Notes: generated by a model from the letters alone, not told the origin. DNA of 64,000 nt from Monosporascus cannonballus (GCA_004154925.1 QJNS01000040.1:124001-188000), one strand, 5' to 3'. Positions 1-12,869 are shown, numbered from the stretch's first letter. Program-made: numbers and translations.

Positions 1-2686
1 TTTTAATTATCAGTTTTCGAAAAATAATACCATATTTCGAAATTCATCTTTGTTATTATAACTATAATATTTGTTATATTCCCATTCATTTTTCGTCCAA
101 GGTTTTGCAATTAATTTTTATCTTTCTTTCGAAATTTAGATAATCGTACAACGAAATTTAATAACCCTTTTCTTATAGGTTTTAACGTTTTTAAATAATT
201 TCTTATTATTTAATTAAATTGTTCTATAATACTGCCCCTTAAGAAATATTATAACGAATATTCTGATTTTAAGTGTGTTCCAATACTACAAACGAAAATA
301 CATTAACTTTGATCCAAACAATCTTTAAACATTCCTTTCGTTACAATTATATCTTTTTAGTTTTCTACTTTAAATTAATAATACCATTTAAACTACTTAT
401 TATTGAATTAGCAAGCTGTTAAATTTATCTTATTAAATCTTTTAATTTTAACTTAAAATAATATACTAATGACGAATTAACTACTAATAAAATATTTAAT
501 TGAAAAGATTGTTCTTAAATTCTAGCAGTATTATTAACCAAGAATTTATCATATATATTAGCTAAACGTTTTGCGAATTAATAAACACGAATCGTACGGA
601 TTTATCTCAAAAGGTTAACTTAAAAATGTAAATAACAAAATAATTTAATAATATTATATAACACAATTTTTTTTAAAGAATGAAATTATATGTGAAGCTA
701 TAATTATATAAATTATAGATCTAACTCACATATATATCTTATTTAAAGCTTAAAAAGCTTAAGATACTAAAATCTCTGAGAGTCTAAAGCGCCTTACATA
801 AGCAGGACTTATGTTAGATTTATCTTTTTCTTACCCTAATCGTCTCTTGTTCCGCTAAAACTATTAGATCTTAACATTATTTAAGTTATAAAAGGTAACA
901 AACGTATTTATATATTAAGATATATTTATAGTTAAACTTTATTTATTCGATTATTTATCGGCTGTGGTCGAATTAACCGTATTCAACTATTAATTAAAAG
1001 GAGTTGAACTGACTTCGTTTATCTAAATTTTTTCACGAAATTTTCTATTAACGTTGGACATATTTAATACTTTATTGCGAGTATTATTTACATTTTAAGT
1101 ATTAAACTATAAAACGGTTTCATTCTAAGACTTCTGTCCTTAAAAAGTATTTTTTATCGATTATAGTTAATAAACAACTTATTTATAAGATTTTTCAAGG
1201 ACTTTTAAATACTTTCGAAGTTTAAATATTTCTTTTTACCTCATTAAATATTTAATAAGCTTTTTTATACATATCGCAAATCTGTTATATTTCGTACGCA
1301 GTTTTAACTTGTCCATATTTATATCGTTTTATTTTATGTAAACCTTGATAATATTTATTCTTAACTTAAATACAAAAAATGTAAAAAACTAGATAATATT
1401 AAGGTTTAGAAAAAGCCCTATTTAATAATTATTTTGCTTAGGTTTTTAATAATAATTTAGTATAAACCGAGATGTTTAAATTCATGTTTTTCTCAACACT
1501 TTTACTTTAAATAGCTTTATAAAAACATAAAGAATTCTTCTCTATCTACAAAGATATTTACGATATTTTTAAGTTTAATTTATATTTAGTAAATTTACTA
1601 TAAAAATATCATATTATATTTAATTCTACACATTGTTACATCAATTATTCAGATATAAGTAATAACTCTATGTTTTTAATTTTATTAAATGTTTTTTGAA
1701 AATTTTTATTATAGAAGCGAAATAGATTATTTATAAATAAATGAAGATAAAATATAGTTATATAAAAATATATTTAATTTAAAATTTTACTGAATAAAAC
1801 AATCATTATTTTTAAAAGATTAGCAATACATTGTAAAAACTTAAATTCTAGTAATGAATTAAAATCATGTATTAAAATTAAAAACCTACGTAAATAAAAT
1901 CAGATATATATTTTTATAAGTAATGGATTAAACGGTGAACATATAAATTAATCAGAAGATTATTATATTAAGTGCATAAGACGTATTGAAACTAGTATTG
2001 AACCATAAATATGCAATAATTAACCTAAAATCTCTATAGTAATATTTAATAATAATATATATAAACTGAATTGTTCCCTTTGCGATTTCACGGTTATGGT
2101 TATGGTAACCGAGTTTTCAGCTACAAGTAACTAAGAAATTCTCTAAACTTTTAGATAGAAAGATAGCAATGAAATTACATTTATATAATTATACATACCC
2201 TATAATTGGTTAACCTTAATAAGTAAAAAACACCACCTTATCCCCGTTATTTCGTATAACAATTTGGTTACCCCTTATAAGCCTTACGCATTCTCTGATA
2301 TATTCGAACGGAAAGAAATTAATATTATTAATTACAAAGTCCTAATATATTAAATTTTATAATTTAATTTAAATACATTTTATTGTTTTAAAACTATTAA
2401 AATATTAAAGTAATGATTTAATCGAACTTTTCGAAATATTATCAATTTTAATTATATAACGGAAATTAAGAAGTGTTTGTTAAACTAACAACCAAAAAAA
2501 CCCCTATTGAATTTATAAAAATCTTATAATTTAATTTATAAAAGTTTAACTTAATTTATAATGATTTATACAATCTCTTTAGAGATTTTAAAATTAGTTA
2601 TATCTAAAGATACAATTATTTTTATTGATAAAAATGATAGAATTAATAGAGACACGTTTCCGAAAATACAAAATAATATATGTTTG
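1..2686. other. AT-rich RIP-like sequence, no gene recognised
   Basis: Nearly pure A+T sequence with scattered CpG and very little CpA. No frame is open over a convincing length. The minus strand of about 1-100 has a stop-free stretch of some 30 codons containing Trp and Glu residues, too short to call a gene. A small palindrome (cataag/cttatg) lies near 797-815. I see no LTR, TIR or RNA gene. The sequence is probably old repeat or gene material mutated beyond recognition. Confidence 0.6.
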
Positions 2687-3119
2687 TGTGAGATAACGAG
2701 GGTACGACGTTAACCACAATACCAAAAGGGCAATAATTCCAAACCCCAATTAGGGTTTGGACACGTTAATCCACCTTATAAGGACTAGCTCTGCATATTA
2801 TCACAATTACTCCCCCCCTTTTAATAAAATCGTCTCGACTTCAGGGCTGAATAAGGTATCGACCCCCCAAGGTTTTATTACGCCCTGTACGCACATAACG
2901 CGGCCGCTGTTACCGCTAAATACTGTCTCTCACTAAGGATTAGATTTCTTTTCGGTCTGCTTTTTGGCTCTTTTTAGGCTTTTGGCAGCCGCTCCTTTGG
3001 AGAATCGAACCCTAGACTTTTGGGCCCCCGGCGGGTAGCGTACGGACTGGCAGATACACCCAATTGGGGTTTGGACACCCTAATCCACCTTATACGGACT
3101 AGCTGTGCATATCATCACA
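2687..3119 (+). mobile_element. Short LTR-type (TRIM-like) element, GC-rich and little mutated
   Basis: The left terminal repeat (2687-2805) begins TGTGAGATAA and ends TATTATCACA, a TG...CA terminus. The second half of the same sequence recurs in direct orientation at about 3060-3119, ending ATCATCACA. Between them are about 255 bp of internal sequence with no ORF. The flanks are GTTTG (2682-2686) and GTTCG (3120-3124), a 5-bp target duplication differing by one C/T. Short terminal repeats, a non-coding interior and a total of about 430 bp fit a TRIM-like, non-autonomous LTR element. The right repeat lacks roughly its first 60 bp. Base composition is far more balanced than anything nearby, so the copy is either recent or too short to be hit by RIP. 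The PBS and PPT are not clear, so the strand is provisional. Confidence 0.55.
2806..3059 (-). other. GC-rich internal region with a tRNA T-arm-like motif
   Basis: On the minus strand the interior contains GGGTTCGATTCTCC (around 3003-3016), very close to the pol III B-box/T-loop consensus GGTTCGANTCC. It is preceded by a GC-rich stretch (ccgccgggggccc). No convincing A-box, acceptor stem or full cloverleaf can be drawn, so this is not called as a tRNA gene. It could be tRNA-derived (SINE-like) sequence carried in the element, or chance. The surrounding composition shows this stretch has escaped the local mutation process. Confidence 0.35.
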
Positions 3120-3124
3120 GTTCG

Positions 3125-3743
3125 AAATGTGTAAATATTCGGTAATTCTTAAGCTATTTGAAAATGTAATAAGTTTTTTCAAAAAGTTTTTTAAAAAAAC
3201 AGATGAAATATTTCAAATTTCTAAATAAATAACGTATTAAACTACCGAAAATCCATAATATAATATATTATAAATTAAAGTTATAATATAACGCGAATAG
3301 TTTCACGAAATATCATTTTTGGTCTTAACTTACTTTTAAAAAATAATAACTTGATAATTAACAATTAGCTATTATGTAATTTATAAAGTTTACTACTGGT
3401 AATTAGCTATTTTAAAAGCGTATTTGTAACGAAACCAGAAATTAGTAAAGTAAATTGCTGTTAAAAAGAATGTGTTTCGAAATATATAAAAATAATATAA
3501 ATATTAAATCTATTATTATTACAAATATTAATTATATATGAAAGTATAAAAAGAATATAAATAAAAATGTAATATGTGAATATTAAGATTTAAAATAGGC
3601 AATTAATTAACAATTTTCCAATAATAAAAAATAAATAAAATTAAAAATAAAAAAAGGTTTAATTTTAATAATAAGTTTTTAATTTATTAATTAATAGTTT
3701 TATGAATTGATTTACTGATATCTGAAATTTGTAACGTAACTGG
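3125..3743. other. AT-rich spacer, nothing recognised
   Basis: AT-rich sequence between the small LTR-type element and the inverted solo LTR. No long ORF, repeat boundary or RNA motif was seen. Confidence 0.6.
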
Positions 3744-3748
3744 AGGTT

Positions 3749-3858
3749 TGTTGCATGCGCTCATATAAGGTGGATTTGAGTGATCAAACCCCAATTGGGA
3801 TTGAGAATTGCTGATCTTTAGGTCTTGTAGTTAGCGTCGCACCCTCGCTTATCTCACA
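3749..3858 (-). repeat. Inverted solo LTR of the small LTR family
   Basis: The reverse complement begins TGTGAGATAAGCGAGGGTGC and matches the left LTR of the element at 2687. The shared blocks include the gcgacgctaac region, the caaaccccaattgggg block and aatccaccttata. The far end reads GCATGCAACA, again a CA terminus. Flanks are AGGTT (3744-3748) and AAATT (3859-3863), which match if two G-to-A changes are allowed. No second LTR is seen, so I read it as a solo LTR in the opposite orientation to the 2687 copy. Confidence 0.5.
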
Positions 3859-3863
3859 AAATT

Positions 3864-4316
3864 AAGGGAAATATTTAATTTTGTTTAATAAATTCTTATA
3901 TGTTTTATTAAAAATAATAATATTTAAGAAAAAAATCTTATCCCTAGCTAAAATCATAAACAAAATTATTATTTGTAAAAATATTTCGATATTAATACTT
4001 AAGAAAAGATAGAAGTTAGATATCAAAATTTAACAATATATTGAATTTGGGCTTTTACAAATATCTAATAAATTAATAAAGGTTTACTGTTTTTACGAAT
4101 AAAAGTTTTAATAAATAGAAGATGCTTTAAGATTTCGAAACCGGAATAACAATATACCGTTAAAAGATTTAAAATTTGGAAACTTTAATTATAATTTATT
4201 TAATTATTTTCATAAAGTGTGTATTGTTATGAAGCGCTTAATTTCCAAAATATTTATGAATAAATGAATTAAACGCAGTAGAATAAAGAGGAAAATATAT
4301 ATAAATTCAAATTTCG

Positions 4317-4378
<62 letters not shown>

Positions 4379-6161
4379 TATTATTAATAAAATTGTGTTT
4401 AAAGTGTAAAGTTTTAAAAATATTGACATAGTTGCGTATATAAATAATTAATTAAAAACGATAATAATATACGTAACTCTTATTAACAATATTAATTAAA
4501 GATTTGTGAAATTCCTTTAATGTATAAAATGCGTTTAAAAATAATTAATACTAATAAAGGTTTTGTTAATAAAGTATTTTTATTTTTCATCATATCAATT
4601 AAATATATTCTTATACTTATATTAGTTTTACAATTTATTTATTATATCTTTTATTTATATATTTAAATTACGACCTTGTATTTATCATATACTTAACTTC
4701 TATGATATATATTATAACATCCACGTTTTTAAAATGCGTAATTTAATAGATCAATTTAACCTTATGTTTTATTAGACTTTTACAAAGTACATTAATTAAT
4801 ATTTATGAAATTAAATAGAATTACAACGTCTAAATATTTAAGGATTGCCAAGCTTTTAAAAAATAATAAAAAAGTTATAAAATGTTATTTTGTTTTACGC
4901 TCTGGTATATTATTTTAGCAATATATCCGCTTTAATTTATTAAAACCTATTATTTGGTATATTTTAAAAAACCTATTTTCAAATTCTTCGAGAATCCTCT
5001 AACATTTCGAAAAATGTCCGGCTTTATGACGTGATAAAATAATTATCCGATTTTAAAAACGTAATATATTTATTATTTTCGAAAGGTATTTTCATTTTAG
5101 AATTATCATTACATTAATATATATATTTATATAAAAATCTATAAACACTTAATGAATATATTTTTTGAAAACCGCTTCTTTTATTATCTAAAAATATTAT
5201 ATATTAGGAAATAAAAATACAACTTATTATTTACAATTCGAATATATCTTGTATTTAAATAATACCTTTTAAAATTATTGCAATTAATAAAATTAATGAA
5301 TATAAATGTTAAGTTAATCTTTTATAATATTATATATGAATTTTCTATATTATTAAATTAAAAAATATTATAATTTTGCCCATAGAAATATTTGTAAATT
5401 AATGTTAATAATGTATTTAAACCTCTTAATAACATCCAGATTTTTAAATCATATTTTAATTAAATATGTAATATTAGAAATACTAATTTATATTATATTA
5501 TTATATAGAAATTTCAATGTTACAAAATTAAAACATTATTATGAACTAAGGAAGAAAATATAATTTGAAATATAAAAAAGGAGATTCGGACGCAATTTAG
5601 TCTATATAACAAAAATCTGAATAACATTATGTTGAAAAAACTTCAACTGAATAAATGTCCATCACTTATTTTACAAGCCTGCCGAATTTCATTTCGTTTT
5701 CAAATAAATTATTTGTATATGTTGTTAAACTCGAATTAGCCTACAATTAAGACGTAAAATATAGTATATTATTACCTTAAAGTATATTTTTTATTTATAA
5801 AATAATAAATCCTAGATTTAAGAGATATTAGTCAAATTTACTAAACGTGGAATGAAGATTTACGAAATATATATTTAATTCTATAAAAAGTAATTACAAT
5901 GTTATGCTATCCTAAAAAACCAGGTTAAATAATATAAAACATTAATTAGCGATTGAAAATTAAAGAATAAAATATAAAAGAATAGAACTTAACATTAAAA
6001 CGTAAAACACTTGTTAAAAACGAAATTAAAACCTTATATTAAAAATACTTAAAGATATATTTCGTCAAAAATAAGACTACGTTTTAAATATATATATACC
6101 TTCTGTATATTATAGCGTTGAGCTATGATTATAGTTTTCGATAAAATAAAGCCGTTTTTTA
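3864..6161. other. AT-rich RIP-like sequence
   Basis: No recognisable gene or element boundary. It contains the TA microsatellite at 4318-4373. Around 5570-5800 on the plus strand there are moderately long stop-free runs, but their number is what AT-rich noise would give. Confidence 0.6.
4318..4373. repeat. (TA)n microsatellite
   Basis: Uninterrupted TA dinucleotide tract of 56 bp, the longest perfect simple repeat noticed in the window. Confidence 0.95.
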
Positions 6162-6710
6162 TCGTAAAACAGGTTTAAAATAAAGTATAATATTACGTTC
6201 ATAATTAGGTTGGATAAATTCAAAAATTAAGGCTTCGTATATATATAAAGAAGTGTTGATTCGCTATAAATTTAACCTTAGGCGAGTAATAATTAACATT
6301 CTCAAGATTACCACTTATTCTACTTTTTCAGCATCGTAAGTATTAAGGTTTCATTCTATTGATATAATCGGTTAAAGTTTTTTATTTTGGTAAACCTTTT
6401 CCTGATCGTAATATAGGTTATTTTTACGCATTAATTAGGCCCAAGCTTTTCTTACTCCCATTCATTATATTTCTTTAATCCGATTAAACCGATAAATTGA
6501 TTCGGAATTAGATTCGATAACTGTTACGAAAATTAGGATTTTCGGCTTATGGAAACTCTTCTTAAAGCTTAGCGCAAATGTGTAACGGCTAAATTTCGAC
6601 TCGGAGCCTTGGGCCGTTTTAAATATTCTAAGAAATTTAAGCAATTTGACCAGATTATATAAATTATAAACATTTACAACAGAGTTATTAAAAGACGAAA
6701 AGTATAACAA
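6162..6710 (-). pseudogene. Decayed ORF, member 1 of an unidentified paralogous pair
   Basis: Stop-free for 81 codons (6710-6465), then readable in the same frame to about 6162. That is about 183 codons with seven stops, all TAA or TGA, fewer than the roughly one in ten expected at this base composition. The first 80 codons match the decayed ORF at 20971-21225 in the same frame: V-V-N-x-x-N-L-Y, then F-S-x-Y-x-F-A and K-x-x-x-K-P further on. The gaps between the two are of codon length (one and three codons), as expected for homologous proteins. No ATG start is apparent; the stop-free part opens with TTG, and some similarity continues upstream of it. I do not recognise the family. No domain, signal peptide or membrane segment can be argued with confidence. 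It is probably a repeated host or transposon gene killed by RIP. Confidence 0.5.
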
Positions 6711-6750
6711 ATTAATTTTATATATAAATAACTACTTACTAGATTCGGTT

Positions 6751-7786
6751 GTTTAATTTTTACTTTAAAACGTTATCTAAAACTATAGGTTTTAATTAAT
6801 AAACAACCGGGTTCATATTTAAAAGGAAAAAATTTAGAATATTCTTTTTAATATTATTTTTAGCTTCATAATTTTCTAAAATATTAATTAAATTTTGATA
6901 TTTGTCAAAGTAATAATAGAGGCATAATGTACGATTCATTTTAGCTCTAACCCTTTATTCGATATTATATTAATAATAATACCTAATAAAGATGGAAAAT
7001 AAATAATATATTTACTCTCTATTCTAAATAACAAAATAATGAATAATTAAATTAAACAATTTACTCTTTATAGAAAACCGATTTTAGATATTCCATAAAG
7101 GAGTATATTTTATGCTGCGATTTTAGCTAAGACTTTTTCTTTTTTGTAATAATTTATATTTGTAATAGATATTAAGAAAGGTGATGGATATAGAATAAAG
7201 AATATAAAAAAAGGAAATTTTAAGCAAAATAAAATGGGGAAAAACGACTTAATACTGAACTAAAGGCTAAAGATTTATATTAATTTAAAAACCAGTTTTA
7301 AAAAAGAATATAATTTAGTTCTTTTAATAGTAAAATTTTTCGCTTTTATTATTATTAAATACAACAGAATTGTCGATAATATTAATGAATTTATGAATTG
7401 ATAGGGGATATTAAATATTAAGGATTATAAATTAAATCTCTATGAATTTTATAATTAATTCAATGTTTTAAAAAAGAAGAAGTTTAAGTTATATTGCTTT
7501 TTATACCTTTTAAATTTTTGTTTCCTAAAAATATTTAAACGTAATTCTGATTTATAATTATGTTTATAAAAAGCCTTTTTATAGTTTCAATTAATTAATA
7601 ATCATTTCTATAAATTTATTTTATACGATTTCAAGTTTAAATAATCGTATTTTTAGCAAATAGCGCTATTCTCAAAACATGTACTAATATTAAATTGAAT
7701 TTTCAATAACAAATAAGATCATATTACGTAATATTTTTGTAATTGTAATAACCATTTATTTACATATATAACTGCCTTTGATTATT
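6751..7786. other. AT-rich spacer
   Basis: No supported gene or element between the decayed ORF and the Tc1/mariner copy. Weak similarity to the paralogous ORF may extend a little way into 6711-6760. Confidence 0.55.
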
Positions 7787-7788
7787 TA

Positions 7789-9154
7789 CAGTTGGGGTGC
7801 AAAAGTCTCGGTTTAGTCTTTACACTCCATATTTCTAACCACTACCTTCACAGCTTCACTTATACGTTTTTCTATCAATTCTTCATAAAATTGCGCATAG
7901 AGTAAGTTTCTTTAATATTTCGTATACCAACTCGAAGTTACAATTATAACCTCGATCCGCCTTAATACATTATTTATTAAGTTATTCAGCATACCTTTTG
8001 CGAACCTTTCCCATATAGCAATTATAATAGCAATAAGTAAATCCAATGCTTCCTGCGTATTGCCGAATAAACTAAACTTCGGTTCTTTTTTTTGGATACG
8101 TTTTTTTAATAACTTTAATACGTTTGCGATACAATTTAAATTGGGCGAATATAAGGGCTATTTCAGCAGTTTAACGGCCTGCTTTTACAGTTATTCTTTT
8201 ATAATTCGGACTGTATAAATAGGAGCGTTATTTTGCATAAAAATAAAGTTAATATTAAAATATTTAAAAAAGTATTTATCGAGGTAATTACGATAAACGC
8301 GGCCGGTTACTCCGTTCCGGGCGGCCTCGGGGTCCTTATTAAGAGCTATTAGGAAATTCCGTTTTTTTATATTAGATATTATGCCAAAACATTTACGTCT
8401 GGCCGGTTTTTCTTAAATCGGAGTTATATATATTTGGGCAATAAACGAGGATTTCTTATTTCGAAAACAATCATTAATAATTACCAGAATAATTAAAATA
8501 AGAAATAATAATATATTAAAAACTTTTTCGGCGGAAAGCCTATTGCGCCCGTTTTCTGCAATTACGGTCCACCTTCGTTTCGTTATTAAATAAAACTTTT
8601 CGGCATTTTTCGGAAAATTTATTACGGTATTTTAAAATCTAAAAAAACGTTTATTTGGTATATTTCGGAATTAAAAACGAACATTAAAATACGTATTAGT
8701 ACATTATTTTTTTCGGACGAAATTACCGCGTTGAAGTCGATTTAAAAATATATAAATAACATAAATCGGTAAATTTAACGGCAAATATTAAAGGATTAAA
8801 GTTAATAGATCGCCATATATATTTTTCATAAAGCGGCCGAAACATATATAAGCGACCCGAATATGGCGAAAATTAAGCTAAATCTTAACGCGTATAACGA
8901 TTATAAACGCTCTAGAGGGTAATAAGAGACATTCTGAATTTTTTTGTTGATTTTGGTAAAGCTATCGCCTAAATATTTTTCGGTTTTCTATTTCGTTCTC
9001 GTGTAAGGTAATTATTTTTTTCGAGCAACCATTGGACCCAAATTAGGTTATTTACTTATAATTAAAGTATGAAGGGTGTTGGCGTTAAAGTGGAAGAAAT
9101 ACGCGTTTTTGTAGAGCGTGAAGAAATATACCGAGATTTTAGCACCCCTATTGT
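7789..9154 (-). mobile_element. Tc1/mariner-type DNA transposon, RIP-inactivated
   Basis: The left end CAGTTGGGGTGCAAAAGTCT (7789 on) and the reverse complement of the right end (CAATAGGGGTGCTAAAATCT, ending at 9154) form imperfect terminal inverted repeats of about 40 bp. TA dinucleotides sit directly outside both ends (7787-7788 and 9155-9156), the Tc1/mariner target signature. Total length is about 1.37 kb, typical of the superfamily. The interior carries a transposase remnant on the minus strand. Parts of the interior keep more C and G (around 8280-8340) than the flanking sequence, so it is likely a younger insertion than its surroundings. Confidence 0.9.
7850..9000 (-). pseudogene. Tc1-family DDE transposase, degenerate
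   Basis: Cut-and-paste transposase of the Tc1/mariner DDE superfamily. Reading the minus strand, a block near 8330-8230 gives LNKDPEAARNGVTGRVY followed by FMQNNAPIYTV. The latter is the conserved FMQDNAPIHTA motif with the catalytic second Asp changed to Asn (GAT to AAT) and His to Tyr. Downstream near 8165-8130 the motif WPPYSPDLNPIE is recognisable as (stop)PLYSPNLNCIA, its Trp codon now TAG. The N-terminal DNA-binding half is too degraded to read. Multiple stops and the lost catalytic Asp make it non-functional. Exact limits are approximate and taken from the TIR positions. Confidence 0.85.
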
Positions 9155-9156
9155 AA

Positions 9157-12100
9157 TATTACTTTCGATTTCGCTAAACCATTTCTAAATATATCTTTAT
9201 TATAACAATACATATTGTTAAATTAAGGATAAATTATATATAAAATATAACATAGTGTATTTCATGCAATATTTCGATAATACTATTTTGCTGAATAAAT
9301 GAATTTTTCTTTAGTATTACAAAGGTAAATATTACTAAATCGAACAACGATATGATTTTAAATCCACCAAATAAGAAAAAAAGACAAGTGTTAAAAAAAG
9401 TAAGTATAGCTTCGAAACCTTTTTAAAGAAAATAAACTAAATATAAAATGTTTAGAGTATACGAGAAATGGTTAGTTTTTAAGCGAATTTTTCTTTTTAC
9501 CAAATAGAACTTTAGAAAAAGAACGTTTTAAATTTTAAAAAAAATATTTTAACAGTGAAATATAAAATATATAATAAGACAAAGAAGAAAAACAAGTTCC
9601 AATCGATTTAGTTCGAATTAAAATTTATTCAAATTATAATTATTTAAAGTGAAAATAATATTTTAAAATAAGAAAGTTATTATATCGATTGAAATTAGGG
9701 AGTTAAAGGCTATAAATATTATATAAGATAACTGGTCCTTAAAATCGTTATAATATTATAATAAGCTTATATTTTGATTATATGAAACGGAATAGAAGGT
9801 AAATACAGCGACTGTTGAATAAATATTAATATTTACAAGTAATTATTGTTCAAATTATATATATTCTTCAGATATAAAATATAGGTATAAAGTATTTAAA
9901 CAAAATATAATAATTTATTATAGTATTTGATTAATCGGCGCATTAAAATCATCACGCTCTATGGTTACAATGCAAGAAAGAAATTGTTACGAAATTAGAT
10001 TATAAATTTAGATATATAAAAGCTTTTTAATGGCTAAAATAATTTAGATGTTATAATTTATAATTGGAATTACAGTACAATTAAATTATTATATCGTAAA
10101 GATATTGATGTTATTTTCAAATACTTTATGTATAATACGGATTGTAATATATAAAATAGATTTTTTCGGAAGTTTGTGATTCAATGTTGTGATTTACTTA
10201 ATATCGAATTAACAGTTATATCAAAAACCTCTTATTTCTAATAAATGATTTGGTACAAAAGGTGGTATAATTAGATTAATAATTTTTATGGTATAAATTT
10301 GGCTAAGAAGACTCGAAAATAATTCAGTGTTTTATTGGTGAATTGCGTTGAAAATATATGAACCGTGTTCGAAATATAGATATCAAAGTAAAAAAATTTC
10401 AAACATCGTAAAGGGGAAAGCAAGAAATATATAATTATATTAAGATATAGGTTCATAAGAAAACTAATAGTTTAACGATATAATTTAAAGAACGTTAAAA
10501 TGTAATTTGAATTTTTACTAATAATAACAAAATATTAAGTTGTTTGAAAATATAACTTGACGTTGTACAAGTTATTTATAATAAACGGACAGTTATTTAC
10601 GTGCCAGAATATTTAAATATTTTGAAAATTTGAAAAACTTGCGATATATATCAAAAGATATTAAAATTAATTTTGACTGAATATCTCGAATATTTAGCCA
10701 TATAACCTTAATTTTGAAACATTTTCATTTAGTTTTAGAAATATAAATATTAACTGAAAATGATAAACCTGTTTTAGAATAATAAACTGATATTTAAAGA
10801 AGAATATAGAAAGTTTGATAGATAATTAAAGAAATACAATTTTTAAATTACTGCGGATTTTAAGATTAATTTAAACATAACGAGATATTTAGTGAAAAAC
10901 AGTATTAATAAAGCCTTTATAAAATGAATAATTTATATTTTGAAAAACCGCAAGTATTATGGACAATCTATAGTTAATTTTATACAAAGGCATATTTACT
11001 TATGAAATATTGCGATAAATTGTTTTATTTTACTCGATTTATATATAAAACTAATAAATAAAAATTAAATTAAAAAATCATGCTTTTAATAAATTAGTAA
11101 ATTTAAATAATTAGGGTATATTCTTGATAAAAAAGAGTTTTTCAAATTTTTTAAATATTTTCAAACATATTATTAATAAAATAGTTAGTGTTATTACGAT
11201 TTTAGAATGATTATTATCTTATAGAAATAATTAATACATATTACAAAACAGTATTTAAAATAACACACCATTGCTATAAACTCCCAATCATGTATATGAG
11301 ATTTATTTATATTTTTTTAGTTTTTTAATGAATGAAAATTACATTAAATAGTGGTTATACGATTTTATATTCCAATATTTTGGCCCTGTATCTATTTATT
11401 TCGAGATTTTAAAAAATTATAACAAATAAATAGCTTCAGTATTGAATATATTAAATAATAGAAACATCTGAAATGAATTTATAAAGAATACATAGTAAAT
11501 TTAGAAATTAAATTCTTTAAAACTTAATTTTCGTTCCGGCTAAGGTTAGATATAAGAATATAGATTAAACATAATCAAATATTGACTTAGTTTTAATGAA
11601 GCAAACATTGTAAACATCTAGCAAATTGTAGACTTTGTTAATTATATATATAATTCAATTAAAAGATAACACAAATAAAATCTATTTATTATTAAACTTT
11701 ATTGTTAAAAATATTTTTAAAAACATTTAAGCATTTAAAGAATCTTGAACGGGGTTTTTAATAACTTTTATATGAAATTATTAAATTATGAATAATAAAA
11801 ATAACTAGCGCTAATAAAAAAGGTTTAAAAATCGACATGGTTGATTATATTATAAGTTGAGTTTACCAATAATTAAAACGCGAAAAATAGTACTCAAGAG
11901 CTTATTTTTTGGAGATTTATAGAGTATAAGAATTAAGAAATTTAATATTCTATAAAAGCTTTTTAACAATTAGTAATATTTTTTAAAAATATATTTTACA
12001 CAATTGAAAAATTTTTAAGTATTTCTTTTAATTATAAAGTGTTCGCTCTATCTATTATAAGCTAGTCATGAATAGAAATTATAGCATTTAAATGTTTTGC

Positions 12101-12864
12101 TCGTTATAATATAATTTGAAAATTATATTACATAGATATACTATTTAAGCGAATATTGTTAAACCGTAAAAATATTACGCTTTGAACACTGTTAGAAGGT
12201 ATATTAAAACGTTATAATTTAATTCAAGTAACACCCTATAATTATATTAAATGTTCAGGAAATTGATCTTTGAATTATTAGTACCTTATCCAAATTCTTA
12301 AACCATGAAAAAAAACCAAATAAATAATTAAATAAATATGAAAAGAATTAATTTCTTTATTATATTGTCTTTATGTGTTTCAGAATTAATAAAATGATTT
12401 ATTAGAAAATTTTATAAACTTTTATCATATCGTTATTATAGGACATTAAAACATATTAAGCTGTTATAATAAATAAATATTTTCGTAAGGTTACAAAATA
12501 AAATAATGTAAAATCAGTACGTTATAATCGCATAATTTGTTACAACTCACAAATACTTTTAATATAATATAAAATATTATATTTTATAACTTTATTACTG
12601 CCTTACCTTTATTTGAAAACTGCTATATCGAAAAAAAGATTAAGAAATATAGGTAATTATAAATGAGTTTACTTGAAATGGACATAATGTGCGATAAAAG
12701 AATTATAATAAAATAATTAATTAACACTTTATTAAAAAATATTTAAACAAGTACAAAAGACCAGAGAAAGTTGCTTTCGATAATGGTTGGCTATTTACGT
12801 TCACCTTTAACTTCAATTTTTTAACAAATAAATACTAAATTTAAGTTTTTAATAACAAATTATT
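9157..12864. other. AT-rich RIP-like sequence, A-rich on the plus strand
   Basis: A 3.7-kb stretch with no recognisable gene. The plus strand is noticeably richer in A than T over long parts. Plus-strand frames contain many short open runs, but stops occur at about the density expected for random AT-rich DNA, so I do not call a gene. Gypsy A1 is inserted at its right end. Confidence 0.6.
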
Positions 12865-12869
12865 AGTAT

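Noticed and set aside
2960..3060. A functional tRNA gene
   Set aside because: Only the T-arm/B-box string is convincing. No acceptor stem, D-arm or anticodon arm can be drawn.
2687..3858. A single DNA transposon with inverted TGTGAGATAA termini
   Set aside because: The outer flanks (GTTTG and AAATT) do not match, whereas splitting into 2687-3119 and 3749-3858 gives matching or near-matching flanks for each part. A direct repeat at 3060-3119 also supports two LTR units.
9200..12860. A long RIP-decayed gene read through many TAA stops
   Set aside because: Reading TAA/TAG as Gln makes AT-rich noise look like protein. The stop density here is about one in ten, as expected by chance, and there is no homologous copy to support it.
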